NCBI RefSeq assembly: GCF_001693415.1
Contig: NZ_MAKX01000001.1
Span: 762,047-826,046, forward strand
Direction: 5' to 3'
Origin: Tenacibaculum soleae
GTDB taxonomy: Bacteria; Bacteroidota; Bacteroidia; Flavobacteriales; Flavobacteriaceae
Length of the DNA: 64,000 nt
Shown: positions 36,398 to 45,385 of the stretch, in pieces
How positions within the stretch are numbered: the stretch's first letter is position 1
Layout: the number at the start of each line of letters is the position of its first letter
Program-made: the position numbers and the translations under genes
Notes under the pieces: model-generated
Told to the model about the DNA's origin: nothing
The model's database searches: none
Seen by the model: only the letters and a program-made list of their open reading frames with translations

Positions 36398-37216
36398 ATG
36401 TCTGTAGCTAAAAAACAATATAAAAGAATTACCACAAAATCATTAGTTGAAATGAAAGCTAATGGGGAAAAAATTTCAATGCTTACTGCTTATGATTATA
36501 CAATGGCAAAAATTGTAGATGGAGCAGGAATAGATGTCATTTTAGTTGGTGATTCAGCGTCAAACGTAATGGCGGGTCATGAAACTACTTTACCAATTAC
36601 TCTTGATCAAATGATATACCATGCAAGTTCAGTTGTTAGAGCGGTAGAGCGTTGCTTGGTGGTAGTTGATTTACCATTTGGAGCTTATCAAGGTAATTCT
36701 AAAAGTGCTTTAGACTCTGCAATAAAAGTAATGAAGGAGTCGGGTGGACATGCTGTAAAGCTAGAAGGCGGAAGTGAAATAGGAGAATCTGTATCGAGAA
36801 TATTAACCGCTGGGATTCCTGTAATGGGGCATTTAGGGCTAACGCCACAATCAATCTATAAATTTGGTACATATACGGTTAGAGCTAAAGAAGAAGAAGA
36901 AGCCGATAAATTAATAGAGGACGCTAAATTATTAGAGCAATTAGGATGTTTTGCTTTGGTGTTAGAAAAAGTGCCAGCAGCTTTAGCTAAAAAAGTAGCC
37001 GAAAGTCTAACCATTCCAGTAATAGGTATCGGAGCAGGAGCTGGAGTTGATGGACAAGTATTGGTAACACACGATATGATTGGAATGACACATGAATTTA
37101 ACCCACGTTTTTTACGTAGATATTTAGATTTATATTCAGAAATGACCAACGCTTTTGAAAATTATATTGCAGACGTAAAATCGAAAGATTTTCCTAACGA
37201 AAAAGAACAATATTAA
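36398..37216 (+). CDS. panB: 3-methyl-2-oxobutanoate hydroxymethyltransferase
   Basis: 272 residues. Motifs include [30 protein letters not shown] (metal-binding Asp), [19 protein letters not shown] and [18 protein letters not shown]. PanB adds a hydroxymethyl group from 5,10-methylenetetrahydrofolate to alpha-ketoisovalerate, the first step of pantothenate synthesis. panC and panD are not in the window. A terminator follows, so it is probably monocistronic. Confidence 0.94.
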   Translation: MSVAKKQYKRITTKSLVEMKANGEKISMLTAYDYTMAKIVDGAGIDVILVGDSASNVMAGHETTLPITLDQMIYHASSVVRAVERCLVVVDLPFGAYQGNSKSALDSAIKVMKESGGHAVKLEGGSEIGESVSRILTAGIPVMGHLGLTPQSIYKFGTYTVRAKEEEEADKLIEDAKLLEQLGCFALVLEKVPAALAKKVAESLTIPVIGIGAGAGVDGQVLVTHDMIGMTHEFNPRFLRRYLDLYSEMTNAFENYIADVKSKDFPNEKEQY

Positions 37217-37220
37217 ACCC

Positions 37221-37249
37221 AAAAAATCTTCTGAAAAGAAGATTTTTTT
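37221..37249 (+). terminator. Terminator after panB
   Basis: AAAAAATCTTC pairs perfectly with GAAGATTTTTT around a 6-base loop; T run follows. The next gene begins 12 bases later. Confidence 0.85.
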
Positions 37250-37261
37250 ATTTTAAGTATT

Positions 37262-38200
37262 ATGAAAATATTACACTTAGATTCAAATCACCCATTACTT
37301 TTAAAACAATTAAATAAAGTGGGGTTTATAAACGAAACGGATTTTAATTCGTCAAAAGATGAAATAGAAACAAAAATTGATGCATATGATGGATTAATTA
37401 TTAGAAGCCGATTTACCATCGATAAACAGTTTTTAGATAAAGCAATTAATCTTAAATTTATAGGGAGAGTAGGTGCAGGAGTAGAAAATATAGATGTTGA
37501 TTATGCTAAAGAAAACGGAGTTCATCTAATCTCAGCCCCCGAAGGAAATAGGAATGCAGTTGGTGAGCATACTTTAGGAATGTTATTATCACTGTTTAAT
37601 AAATTAAATAAGGCTGATAAAGAAGTTAGAAACGGAAAATGGTTACGTGAAGATAACCGAGGAATTGAACTCGACGGTAAAACGATTGGTTTGATAGGTT
37701 ACGGAAACATGGGGAAAGCCTTTGCGAAAAAACTACGCGGTTTTGATGTAAAAGTTATCTGTTATGATATTAAACCTAATGTTGGTGATAAAAACTGTAC
37801 TCAAGTTTCTTTAAAAGAACTACAAGAAAAAACGGATGTTTTAAGTTTACATACACCACAAACTGCAGAAACAAAACAAATGATAAATACGAATTTTATC
37901 AATGCTTTTACAAAGCCTTTTTGGTTGTTAAACACAGCAAGAGGAACATCGGTTGTAACCTCTGATTTAGTAAATGCTTTAAAAAAAGATAAAATTTTAG
38001 GAGCAGGATTAGATGTGCTAGAATATGAAAAAAAATCATTCGAAAATTTATTTGTAAATAAAGAAATGCCAGCAGCATTTCAATATTTAATTAAATCAGA
38101 AAATGTATTATTATCGCCGCATGTTGCAGGTTGGACAGTAGAAAGTAAAGAAAAGTTAGCGCAAACAATTGTAGATAAAATCAAAGCAAAATTTTGCTAA
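37262..38200 (+). CDS. D-2-hydroxyacid dehydrogenase (phosphoglycerate dehydrogenase-like)
   Basis: 312 residues. NAD-binding motif IGLIGYGNMGKAFAKKL, catalytic Arg in LNTARGTSVV, Glu in GAGLDVLE, and His in SPHVAGWT. This fits the 2-hydroxyacid dehydrogenase family, which includes SerA and glyoxylate reductases. It lacks the ACT domain of long SerA proteins and the substrate cannot be fixed. Confidence 0.85.
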   Translation: MKILHLDSNHPLLLKQLNKVGFINETDFNSSKDEIETKIDAYDGLIIRSRFTIDKQFLDKAINLKFIGRVGAGVENIDVDYAKENGVHLISAPEGNRNAVGEHTLGMLLSLFNKLNKADKEVRNGKWLREDNRGIELDGKTIGLIGYGNMGKAFAKKLRGFDVKVICYDIKPNVGDKNCTQVSLKELQEKTDVLSLHTPQTAETKQMINTNFINAFTKPFWLLNTARGTSVVTSDLVNALKKDKILGAGLDVLEYEKKSFENLFVNKEMPAAFQYLIKSENVLLSPHVAGWTVESKEKLAQTIVDKIKAKFC

Positions 38201-38236
38201 CTTGTATGCTTTAAAACAGTGTTAAAAAATAATAAC

Positions 38237-38695
38237 ATGCAATACGAAGCAAATTCACCTGAAGAATACATAGCACAAATTCCTGAAGAACGTCAGGAAA
38301 TCATGCAAAATTTACGTGTAATTATAAAAGATAATTTACCCACAGGATTTGAAGAAGGGATTAATTATAAGATGATAGGATATTATGTGCCTCATTCAAT
38401 TTATCCAGATGGTTATCATTGCGATACAAGTTTACCATTACCTTTTATGAATATAGCTTCACAAAAAAACTCGATTAATTTATACCATAGCGGAATTTAT
38501 GCTAAAAAAGAATTGTTAGATTGGTTTGTAGCTGAATATCCAAAACATTGTAAACGAAAGTTAGACATGGGAAAAAGCTGTATTCGACTTAAAAAAATGG
38601 ATGATATTCCGTACGACTTAATAGCGGAACTTTGTACAAAAATGACAGTTGAAGAATGGATAACTATTTATGAATCTGCGATAAAAACAAAATAA
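38237..38695 (+). CDS. DUF1801 (YdhG-like) domain protein
   Basis: 152 residues from the ATG at 38237. The N-terminal EYIAQIPEERQEIMQNLRVIIKDNLPTGFEEGINYKMIGYYVP and the later DMGKSCIRLKK fit DUF1801/YdhG proteins, small mixed alpha/beta domains of unknown function. A GTG at 38219 could extend it by six residues, but these do not resemble the family. Its stop overlaps the ATG of the next gene by one base (TAATG). Confidence 0.75.
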   Translation: MQYEANSPEEYIAQIPEERQEIMQNLRVIIKDNLPTGFEEGINYKMIGYYVPHSIYPDGYHCDTSLPLPFMNIASQKNSINLYHSGIYAKKELLDWFVAEYPKHCKRKLDMGKSCIRLKKMDDIPYDLIAELCTKMTVEEWITIYESAIKTK

Positions 38696-39084
38696 TGAAA
38701 AAGGGAAAAGTATTAGGTATAGGAGGTGTTTTTTTTAAAACTGAAGACACCGCTAAAACAAAAGACTGGTATAAAGAAAACTTAGGTTTTAATACAGACG
38801 ATTGGGGGACTACTTTTTGGTGGAAAGATAATGATGGAAAAAAAGCTTCAACACAATGGAGCCCTTTTGCAAACGATACTAAATATTTTGAACCTTCAAA
38901 GAAAGACTTTATGTTTAACTACCGTGTAGAAAATTTAAAAGAACTATTAGAAGAGCTAAAACAAAAAGGAGTTACTGTTTTAGACAAAGTAGAAGAGTAT
39001 GATTATGGTAAATTTGGATGGATTATTGATTTAGATGGAAATAAAATTGAACTTTGGGAGCCAAATGACGCAGCTTTTTTATAA
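38695..39084 (+). CDS. VOC (glyoxalase/bleomycin-resistance) family protein
   Basis: 129 residues with the paired beta-alpha-beta units of the VOC fold: GIGGVFFKTEDTAKTKDWYKENLGFNTDDWG at the start and LEELKQKGVTVLDKVEEYDYGKFGWIIDLDGNKIELWEP at the end, including the metal-ligand Glu in IELWEP. Substrate unknown. Coupled to the preceding DUF1801 gene by a 1-base overlap. Confidence 0.8.
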   Translation: MKKGKVLGIGGVFFKTEDTAKTKDWYKENLGFNTDDWGTTFWWKDNDGKKASTQWSPFANDTKYFEPSKKDFMFNYRVENLKELLEELKQKGVTVLDKVEEYDYGKFGWIIDLDGNKIELWEPNDAAFL

Positions 39085-39117
39085 ATTTAGCACCAACTAA
39101 TTATTAAAAACAAAAAA

Positions 39118-39399
39118 ATGGATGTAATTGATGAAAATGGAAAAGCAGTTCCAAATCAAGAAAGTAAAAGAGTATTAGCAGGTATACTAGGTATAATTCT
39201 AGGTCCCTTAGGTGTGCATAAATTCGTGTTAGGTTATACAAAAGAAGGATTAATAATGTTATTAGGTAGTATTCTTACTTGTGGGTTTGCAGCTCCTATT
39301 TTTAGCATTATAGGTTTAATTGAAGGAATTATGTATTTAACAAAATCAGATGAAGAATTTGTGCAAACATATCAAGTAAACCAAAAAGGTTGGTTTTAA
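39118..39399 (+). CDS. TM2 domain membrane protein
   Basis: 93 residues with the TM2 motif: AGILGIILGPLGVHKFVLGYTKEGLIMLLGSILTCGFAAPIFSIIGLIEGIMYL, two helices joined by a short loop with the conserved His. Function of TM2 proteins in bacteria is not known; they are small inner-membrane proteins. A terminator follows. Confidence 0.85.
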   Translation: MDVIDENGKAVPNQESKRVLAGILGIILGPLGVHKFVLGYTKEGLIMLLGSILTCGFAAPIFSIIGLIEGIMYLTKSDEEFVQTYQVNQKGWF

Positions 39400-39424
39400 A
39401 TAAAACAACTTTTTTAAAAAATAT

Positions 39425-39446
39425 AAAGCGCCATAATTGGCGCTTT
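39425..39446. terminator. Bidirectional terminator between TM2 and cupin genes
   Basis: AAAGCGCC and GGCGCTTT are a perfect 8-bp stem around ATAATT, with T runs in both directions. It separates convergent genes. Confidence 0.85.
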
Positions 39447-39448
39447 TT

Positions 39449-40318
39449 TTATATAATATTATTTGCTTTGTTAGTTCTAATAATAGCTTGTTTATTTTTC
39501 CAATCAATCCATTTTTGACCTTTAATTCTACGCATTAAATTATCGTAGTTACGCATTACAAAAACATTAAATAATGCTTTTCCTAAACGAGCAGGATTAC
39601 GAGCAATTGCACGTAAGCTCATCGAAAAACCAGGCGTTAAATAACGCATATAATGCCAATATCCTTCAGGCATATATAATACATTTCCGTGTTCTAAATT
39701 TGTAATATGTCCTTTAGCATTTTTTAAAGCAGGCCATTTTTCAAAATCAGGGTCTGCAAAATTAATATCTTCACGAGTAATTAATGAGTGCGGAATTTTA
39801 TATAAATACTTGTTTTGCTGTTGGTCAAATAAAATCACTTCTTTTTTTCCTTCAAAATGAAAATGAAAAATATTTGCCAAATCAATATCATAATGCATAA
39901 AAGTATACGAATTTGTACCACCAAAAAATAACATTGGCATTCCTTTCATTAAACGCAAACCAAAATCAGGAAATTTAAAATCTTTTTGAAGCATAGGAAC
40001 CTCTTTTAAGATATTCCATAAAAAAATTCGAAACTTAGTAGGTTCTCGTTTTAATAAATCTACATATTCGCTCATTTTCATAGTAGCATGCGGCTCGTTA
40101 AAACCATCTTTATAATCTACCGGTCTATCATCATACAAAGGTACCGTTTTATCACCAGCAACTTCTTTCATATAGTCTAAAGACCATTTAGAGTACGCAG
40201 GCCAATCTTCAATAAAACGCTCAATAACCACAGGTTTTTGAGGTTTGAAGTAGTTTTTAATAAAATCTTCCTTGGTTATGGTTTTAACTCGGTCTATTTG
40301 TTGTAACTGTAATCCCAT
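39449..40318 (-). CDS. Cupin-8/JmjC-like Fe(II)/2-oxoglutarate oxygenase family protein
   Basis: 289 residues. The JmjC-type iron site is visible as HYDIDLANIFHFHFEGKKEVILF (HxD) and later YWHYMRYL, and the N-terminal ERFIEDWPAYSKWSLDYM is the family entry. Members hydroxylate proteins or other substrates; the target here is unknown. The C-terminal tail is basic. A -7 box lies 20 bases upstream. Confidence 0.8.
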   Translation of the reverse strand: MGLQLQQIDRVKTITKEDFIKNYFKPQKPVVIERFIEDWPAYSKWSLDYMKEVAGDKTVPLYDDRPVDYKDGFNEPHATMKMSEYVDLLKREPTKFRIFLWNILKEVPMLQKDFKFPDFGLRLMKGMPMLFFGGTNSYTFMHYDIDLANIFHFHFEGKKEVILFDQQQNKYLYKIPHSLITREDINFADPDFEKWPALKNAKGHITNLEHGNVLYMPEGYWHYMRYLTPGFSMSLRAIARNPARLGKALFNVFVMRNYDNLMRRIKGQKWIDWKNKQAIIRTNKANNII

Positions 40319-40338
40319 GCATTGAATTTTTCTAATAG

Positions 40339-40346
40339 CAAAGTTA
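40339..40346 (-). promoter_or_regulatory. -7 box for cupin gene
   Basis: The minus strand reads TAACTTTG, matching TAnnTTTG, 20 bases before the ATG. Confidence 0.55.
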
Positions 40347-40385
40347 ATAAATTGTTAGGTCTATTTGTTTATATAACGGCAACAA

Positions 40386-40417
40386 AAAAGCACTCACATT
40401 AAATAATGAGTGCTTTT
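40386..40417 (-). terminator. Terminator after bioB
   Basis: AAAAGCACTCA and TGAGTGCTTTT are a perfect 11-bp stem; the minus strand ends in T. It lies 20 bases after the bioB stop. Confidence 0.85.
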
Positions 40418-40436
40418 TACTGTTTTTAAAAAAAAA

Positions 40437-41537
40437 TTATTTTTTTCTAAAAGCTAAAGCCTCTTGCTTTTTCTCTTCATTACGCTCAATTTTGTGCTCA
40501 GGACGAGACCATTTTGGCTTTTCTCCTAAGTTTTCAAACTTAGAATCAGCAGCTTCAATCGATTGTGGTTGTACTTTTTTGGTAAATGGTTTTTGAGGAT
40601 TCATTCCTAGCATTTCAAACATTTTCATGTCTTCATTAACATCAGGGTTTGGAGTTGTAAGTAACTTATCTCCAGCAAAAATAGAGTTTGCTCCGGCAAA
40701 GAAACACATTGCTTGTCCTTCTCGACTCATCTGAGTTCTACCAGCCGATAAACGAACCTGAGTTTCAGGTAATACAATACGAGTAGTAGCAACCATACGA
40801 ATCATATCCCAAATTTCAACAGGTTTCTCATCCTCTAAAGGTGTACCTTCAACAGCAACCAAAGCGTTAATTGGTGTTGATTCTGGTTGAGGATCTAAAG
40901 TAGATAAAGCCACTAACATTCCAGCTCTATCTTCAGCATTTTCACCCATTCCAATAATTCCACCCGAACACACCGTAACGTTTGTTTTACGCACATTATC
41001 AATCGTATCTAAACGATCTTGATAGCCACGTGTAGAAATTACTTCTTTATAATATTCTTCCGACGAATCTAAATTATGATTATAGGCATACAAACCAGCT
41101 TCAGCCAAACGTTGCGCTTGGTTTTCGGTAACCATTCCTAAAGTACAGCAAACCTCCATATCAAGTTTGTTAATAGTTCTTACCATTTCTAATACTTGAT
41201 CAAATTCAGGTCCATCCTTTACATTACGCCAAGCAGCACCCATACAAACACGCGAACTTCCGCCCGATTTTGCTCGTAAAGCCTGTGCTTTTACTTGTTG
41301 TACACTCATTAAATCATTTCCATCAACATTGGTGTGGTAACGAGCTGCTTGTGGACAATATCCACAATCTTCCGAGCATCCACCAGTTTTTATAGATAAT
41401 AAGGTCGAAACCTGTACTACATTCGGGTCGTGACTTTTTCTATGAATCGTTGCAGCCTCGTATAAAAGCTCCATTAACGGCTTATTATATATTTCAAGAA
41501 TTTCTTCTTTCGTCCAGTTATGTCTTACTTCACTCAT
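40437..41537 (-). CDS. bioB: Biotin synthase
   Basis: 366 residues from the ATG at 41537. Radical SAM enzyme: CSEDCGYCPQ holds the CxxxCxxC cluster, and further marks are AAWRNVKDGPEF, YNHNLDSSEEYY and TVCSGGIIGMGE. It inserts sulfur into dethiobiotin. An upstream in-frame ATG at 41663 would add 42 residues, but these are encoded by the dispersed repeat at 41601-41729 and by promoter DNA; the -7 box at 41561-41568 lies inside that extension, so the shorter start is right. Confidence 0.93.
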   Translation of the reverse strand: MSEVRHNWTKEEILEIYNKPLMELLYEAATIHRKSHDPNVVQVSTLLSIKTGGCSEDCGYCPQAARYHTNVDGNDLMSVQQVKAQALRAKSGGSSRVCMGAAWRNVKDGPEFDQVLEMVRTINKLDMEVCCTLGMVTENQAQRLAEAGLYAYNHNLDSSEEYYKEVISTRGYQDRLDTIDNVRKTNVTVCSGGIIGMGENAEDRAGMLVALSTLDPQPESTPINALVAVEGTPLEDEKPVEIWDMIRMVATTRIVLPETQVRLSAGRTQMSREGQAMCFFAGANSIFAGDKLLTTPNPDVNEDMKMFEMLGMNPQKPFTKKVQPQSIEAADSKFENLGEKPKWSRPEHKIERNEEKKQEALAFRKK

Positions 41538-41560
41538 AAATTCAAGTTGTTTGTAGTTGT

Positions 41561-41568
41561 CAAAAATA
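41561..41568 (-). promoter_or_regulatory. -7 box for bioB
   Basis: The minus strand reads TATTTTTG, matching TAnnTTTG, 23 bases before the ATG at 41537. Confidence 0.55.
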
Positions 41569-41600
41569 AAAAAACTAATTGGGTTTTTATTTCTTTTTTT

Positions 41601-41729
41601 GAAGCTATTTCCTGCTTTCACTACTCGCTTTTTTTTCAGCTGTTCTCGATACAAATTTTTCATCCTTCAAAATTCACTCGATCAGACCGTAAAAAAGAGC
41701 TCAAACAAGCCGTTCAATCAGGGCTAAAC
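41601..41729 (-). repeat. Composite dispersed repeat upstream of bioB
   Basis: On the minus strand it starts with TTTAGCCCTGATTG and TTGTTTGAGCTC, as in the 74-base repeats, then carries ATCGAGTGAATTT and AATTTGTATCGAGAAC, as at 52547 and 58357, and ends GCAGGAAATAGCTTC, again as in the 74-base repeats. It therefore links both repeat types in one copy. The noncoding stretch 41538-42065 holds the bioB promoter, this repeat, the pair at 41850-41940 and the flotillin terminator; nothing else was recognised. Confidence 0.7.
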
Positions 41730-41849
41730 CTATTTACAAAAATACCGTTTAACAGCAACTTTTTATTTTTCTTTATTAAATAAAGAAGCATCGATATTGT
41801 TGTAATATTTTAAATCACTTAATTTTAATCAAATAAATACTAAGCGTTC

Positions 41850-41940
41850 CGTCAACCTGAACTTATTTAAGGTTCTCGTCAAGAGCGAACACTTATTGGT
41901 ATAAAAATGTGATTCTGAAATAAATTCAGAATGCCGTACC
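41850..41940 (+). repeat. Degenerate short palindromic repeats
   Basis: Two small inverted repeats lie here: AACCT...AGGTT within 41850-41880 and ATTCTGAA-N5-TTCAGAAT within 41911-41940. Their look matches eroded short repeats of flavobacterial spacers. No reading frame crosses them convincingly. Confidence 0.45.
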
Positions 41941-42016
41941 TGTATAGTGTTCTATATCAGCACAACTTATTTATTAACTATTTTTATCAGTAGAAAGTAA
42001 AGAATTGCTAAAAACA

Positions 42017-42043
42017 AAAATTCCGCTATGAAAGCGGAATTTT
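42017..42043 (-). terminator. Terminator after flotillin gene
   Basis: AAAATTCCGC and GCGGAATTTT are a perfect 10-bp stem with a 7-base loop; T run on the minus strand, 23 bases after the stop. Confidence 0.88.
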
Positions 42044-42065
42044 AGAATTATTAATTTAAAGAAGG

Positions 42066-43481
42066 TTAATTATCTTCTTTGGTTTCTTCCACAATTTCAG
42101 CCGGAATATCTTTACCTTTCAAATATTCAGGCAATTGCATACCAGCCATATTAAACATTTCTTGTAATGGCGGTACCGATTTGTACATGCCCGAAATAAA
42201 GTTAGAGGTCGATGATTTTCCATCTTTTCCGCCACCATTTTCCCAAACAGTAACTTTATCAATTTTAATATTCTTAATAGCTTCGGCTTGCGTTTTTACC
42301 AATTCTGGTAATTTATCAGCAATTAATAATAATGCAGCATTTTGTGAGTCGTTACCTGCAGCTTTTACAATTTCGTCTAAACCAGCCGCTTGTTTTGTTA
42401 ATACTTCATATAAACCTTTAGCTTCGGCTTGCGCTTTTAAGAAAATTGCATCTGCTTCACCTTTTGCAATTCGTCTAATATTTTCGGCCTTTGCTTCGGC
42501 ATCAATTTCAACTTTTCTTTTATCAATTTCAGCAGGTACAATAATATCTGCTAATTGAGATGAACGCTCTCTTTCAGCTCTGGCAAGTTCGGCTTCTTGT
42601 TCGGCTGCATACGATTCTTTTAAAGCGTTTGCACTTTGTACTTTTTCTGATGCAATTGCAGTACGTTCTGCTTCTGCCTCACGTTGTCTTCTTAAAGAAT
42701 CTGAATTTGCAACAGCAATTTTTGCGGTATTTTCTCCTTCTACGGCTTGTGCGTTTGCAGCAGCAACTTGTGTTCTTTCATCTTGTACAGCATTTGCTTC
42801 ACCAATAGAACCATCTCTAGTTTTTTCGGCAACCGATTTACGGGCAGCGTTAATTGCATGTGCAGCAGCTTCTTTACCTAAAGCCTCTATATAGCCAGAT
42901 TCATCAACAATATCGGTAATATTTACGTTGATTAACTTTAAACCTACTTTTTTTAATTCAGATTCTACACTTTGTGAAATATTAGTTAAAAACTTATCTC
43001 TATCATTATTTATTTCTTCTATATCCATAGAAGCAACTACTAAACGTAACTGACCAAAAATAATTTCTTGTGCTAATTCTTGAATATTGTCTTGATTTAA
43101 TCCTAACAATCTTTCAGCAGCATTTTGCATAATTCCTGGCTCAGTAGAAACTCCAATAGTAAATCTACTTGGTACGTTTACACGAATATTTTGTTTAGAA
43201 AGTGCGTTTACTAAATTTACTTCTATCGAAATAGGTGTTAAATCTAAAAACTCATAATCTTGAATTACCGGAAAAATAAATGCGGCTCCACCATGAATAC
43301 ATTTTGCTGATTGTCCGCCGCCAACTTTACCATAAACGACTAAAATTCTGTCTGAAGGACATCTTTTATAGCGTTTAATTAAGGTGATAAATAAGATGAA
43401 AATAAATAGAATAGCAATAATCATTCCGATAGGCCCGGCAAAGCCTTCAATTTGTAATAGTGTTAATTTTAACATAGTCAA
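42066..43481 (-). CDS. Flotillin family (SPFH/band 7) membrane scaffold protein
   Basis: 471 residues: an N-terminal membrane helix (GPIGMIIAILFIFILFITLI, about 16-36), an SPFH domain (about 45-230, ISIEVNLVNALSKQNIRVNVPSRF) and a long Ala/Glu-rich coiled coil (about 230-390, AVQDERTQVAAANAQAVEGEN, AERERSSQLADIIVPAEIDKRK). It matches bacterial flotillins (FloT/YuaG/YqiK), which oligomerise in membrane microdomains. It lies 4 bases after the NfeD-like gene on the same strand, the standard partner pair. The start may be the second Met at 43475. Confidence 0.9.
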   Translation of the reverse strand: MTMLKLTLLQIEGFAGPIGMIIAILFIFILFITLIKRYKRCPSDRILVVYGKVGGGQSAKCIHGGAAFIFPVIQDYEFLDLTPISIEVNLVNALSKQNIRVNVPSRFTIGVSTEPGIMQNAAERLLGLNQDNIQELAQEIIFGQLRLVVASMDIEEINNDRDKFLTNISQSVESELKKVGLKLINVNITDIVDESGYIEALGKEAAAHAINAARKSVAEKTRDGSIGEANAVQDERTQVAAANAQAVEGENTAKIAVANSDSLRRQREAEAERTAIASEKVQSANALKESYAAEQEAELARAERERSSQLADIIVPAEIDKRKVEIDAEAKAENIRRIAKGEADAIFLKAQAEAKGLYEVLTKQAAGLDEIVKAAGNDSQNAALLLIADKLPELVKTQAEAIKNIKIDKVTVWENGGGKDGKSSTSNFISGMYKSVPPLQEMFNMAGMQLPEYLKGKDIPAEIVEETKEDN

Positions 43482-43484
43482 TTT

Positions 43485-44057
43485 TTATTTTTGAGGTTCA
43501 ATAATTAATAATCCGTTTGGTGTTACTTCAATTACTTTTATTACCGTTCCTTGCGGTAAATCGGTATCGTAATTTGTTAGTGCTTCTAATTCTCGTAGTG
43601 AGTTTTGTACTTTAACGTGTACTTTTCCTATTTTAGATTTGTTGGCTCCTACGGTTAAATATACTTCGCCAATGGCATTAAGTGCATTTTCCATCTTTAA
43701 AGTTCCGCTATCAGTTAATTTACTGATGTAGTAAAATAATGCTGCCATTACTGTCATCATTAATAATCCACAGAAGATAGAAATAAATAAGGTAACAATT
43801 TTTGAATTTCCAGCATCGATGCTTGCAATTCCACTCCATCCAAAAATGGTAAAAAAAGCCACCATGTTTTTAAAGGTGAAAAACTGAAATCCAGCACCAG
43901 TATCGGCATCTATTTCTGCATCAACATCACCTACATCATCAGTGTCAGCGCCAATAAAAGTTGTTATAAGAACAAAAATAAATAGTAAGGTTGCAGCAAT
44001 TGTAACAACCCAATACATTTTTTGAAAAGAAGATAATTCATTAAACCATTCCATCAT
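43485..44057 (-). CDS. NfeD-like membrane protein, partner of flotillin
   Basis: 190 residues: two to three transmembrane helices (about 15-35, 65-85, 90-115), an acidic loop (GADTDDVGDVDAEIDADTG), then a C-terminal OB-fold-like domain (IGEVYLTVGANKSKIGKVHVKVQNSLRELEALTNYDTDLPQGTVIKVIEV). NfeD proteins pair with SPFH proteins. It belongs with the flotillin gene immediately downstream. The first or second Met could be the start. Confidence 0.82.
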   Translation of the reverse strand: MMEWFNELSSFQKMYWVVTIAATLLFIFVLITTFIGADTDDVGDVDAEIDADTGAGFQFFTFKNMVAFFTIFGWSGIASIDAGNSKIVTLFISIFCGLLMMTVMAALFYYISKLTDSGTLKMENALNAIGEVYLTVGANKSKIGKVHVKVQNSLRELEALTNYDTDLPQGTVIKVIEVTPNGLLIIEPQK

Positions 44058-44111
44058 AAAGCAATTGTTTTTTAGTTACTAAAAATAGCTAAATTGACTG
44101 AAATAGCAATA

Positions 44112-45254
44112 TTATTTCGTCAATAAAACAGAAACGGCATTTCCACCAAAACCAACGGCATTTATAAGTATTTTATTTATTTTTTTTGGATGATTTTGTT
44201 GCGTAGCAAACGGAACTTCGATTGCTTTTTGATGTTGTAATATAAATACGCCTAATTCTAAACTAAGCAACCCTGAAGTTCCGAAAGTATGCCCGACTTT
44301 CCACTTATTAGTAGTTAAAAAAGGAGTTTTGTTACAAAAAATCTTTTGTATTGCATTAATTTCAGATTGGTCTCCTTTAATGGTTCCAGGAGCATGCATT
44401 ACTATAACATCAATCTCATCAGGAGAAATACCACCCAAAGCCATTTTCATAGATTTTTGAAAACAATCGGCATTGGTACTTACTGAAGTATTGTGTTTTA
44501 AAACTTCAGTAGCATATCCAACCCCATTAATAGTGGCAATAGCATTTTCTTGAACTCCTTTTTCTAAACAAAAAACTGAGGCAGCTTCTCCTAAAACCAT
44601 GGTATTTTTGTTTTTTTCTAAATCAAAAGCTTTACACGGATATTCATCGGTTTCTTTCGAGTATACTTTTAACGCTTGCATTTGGGCAATCGTAAAATCA
44701 GTTAAAGAGGCTTCACTAGCGCCAATCATAAACTTATCAGCCATACCAGATTGTAACCAAGCAACGCCGTTTAACAAAGAATGTAATCCTGTTGAACAAG
44801 TAATAGAATGCGAAATTTCAGGCCCGTTACTTTGTAAATCGTGGGCAATCCATGATGATATATTACCTAAAGTAGTGGTTGGAGAACTTAAGGTTGATGA
44901 TTTTCCAGTTTCTAAAAATTCTTTGTGATATTTTTCAAACAAAGAAGTCGCTCCTCTTGATGAACCAATATTAATACCGAAGTTATCTTCCTGTTTCCAA
45001 TTAGTTTTTTCAATAGCTTTTCTTGCAGCAAACAAAGTGTATATTACCGAATCATCTAAGTTTTTATACTTGTTATCCGAACTTCTTATTTTCTCAATAA
45101 TAAGTTTATCTTCATTGGTTAATTGCCCAATCCAAACATTATCTTTTAGTGTTAAAAAATGTTTTGAGTTTAAATAGTTTTCCCAAATTTGCTCAGGAGA
45201 ACTCCCTAAGGCTGAAACCGAAGCAAAAGAGGTTATAGAAATTGGTTCTTTCAT
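44112..45254 (-). CDS. Beta-ketoacyl-ACP synthase family protein
   Basis: 380 residues, condensing enzyme of the KAS I/II thiolase fold. The active-site Cys lies in SITCSTGLHSLL, and the two His in VMHAPGTIKGD and VGHTFGTSG, so the Cys-His-His triad is intact. It probably extends an acyl chain on ACP. The normal FabF is expected elsewhere; this divergent short copy lies between the flotillin pair and the biotin genes, so a role in making the pimeloyl chain is possible, but a lipid or pigment role is equally open. Confidence 0.8.
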   Translation of the reverse strand: MKEPISITSFASVSALGSSPEQIWENYLNSKHFLTLKDNVWIGQLTNEDKLIIEKIRSSDNKYKNLDDSVIYTLFAARKAIEKTNWKQEDNFGINIGSSRGATSLFEKYHKEFLETGKSSTLSSPTTTLGNISSWIAHDLQSNGPEISHSITCSTGLHSLLNGVAWLQSGMADKFMIGASEASLTDFTIAQMQALKVYSKETDEYPCKAFDLEKNKNTMVLGEAASVFCLEKGVQENAIATINGVGYATEVLKHNTSVSTNADCFQKSMKMALGGISPDEIDVIVMHAPGTIKGDQSEINAIQKIFCNKTPFLTTNKWKVGHTFGTSGLLSLELGVFILQHQKAIEVPFATQQNHPKKINKILINAVGFGGNAVSVLLTK

Positions 45255-45385
45255 AATTGAGCTATGTTATTCTAAACTTATTTTAGCATCATCTTAAAAT
45301 GATTGATAATATCTCAGCAAAAATAATAGTTAAATCAACGATTACGAAGAAAATAAAATAATTATATTGTCATTAAAATTTTTAA

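Noticed and set aside
41520-41783. 87-codon plus-strand frame over the bioB start and repeat
   Set aside because: It crosses the bioB start and the composite repeat and resembles no protein.
42079-42558. 159-codon frame on the plus strand over the flotillin gene
   Set aside because: It is antisense to the coiled-coil coding part of the flotillin gene, which explains its length; no ribosome site or homology was seen.
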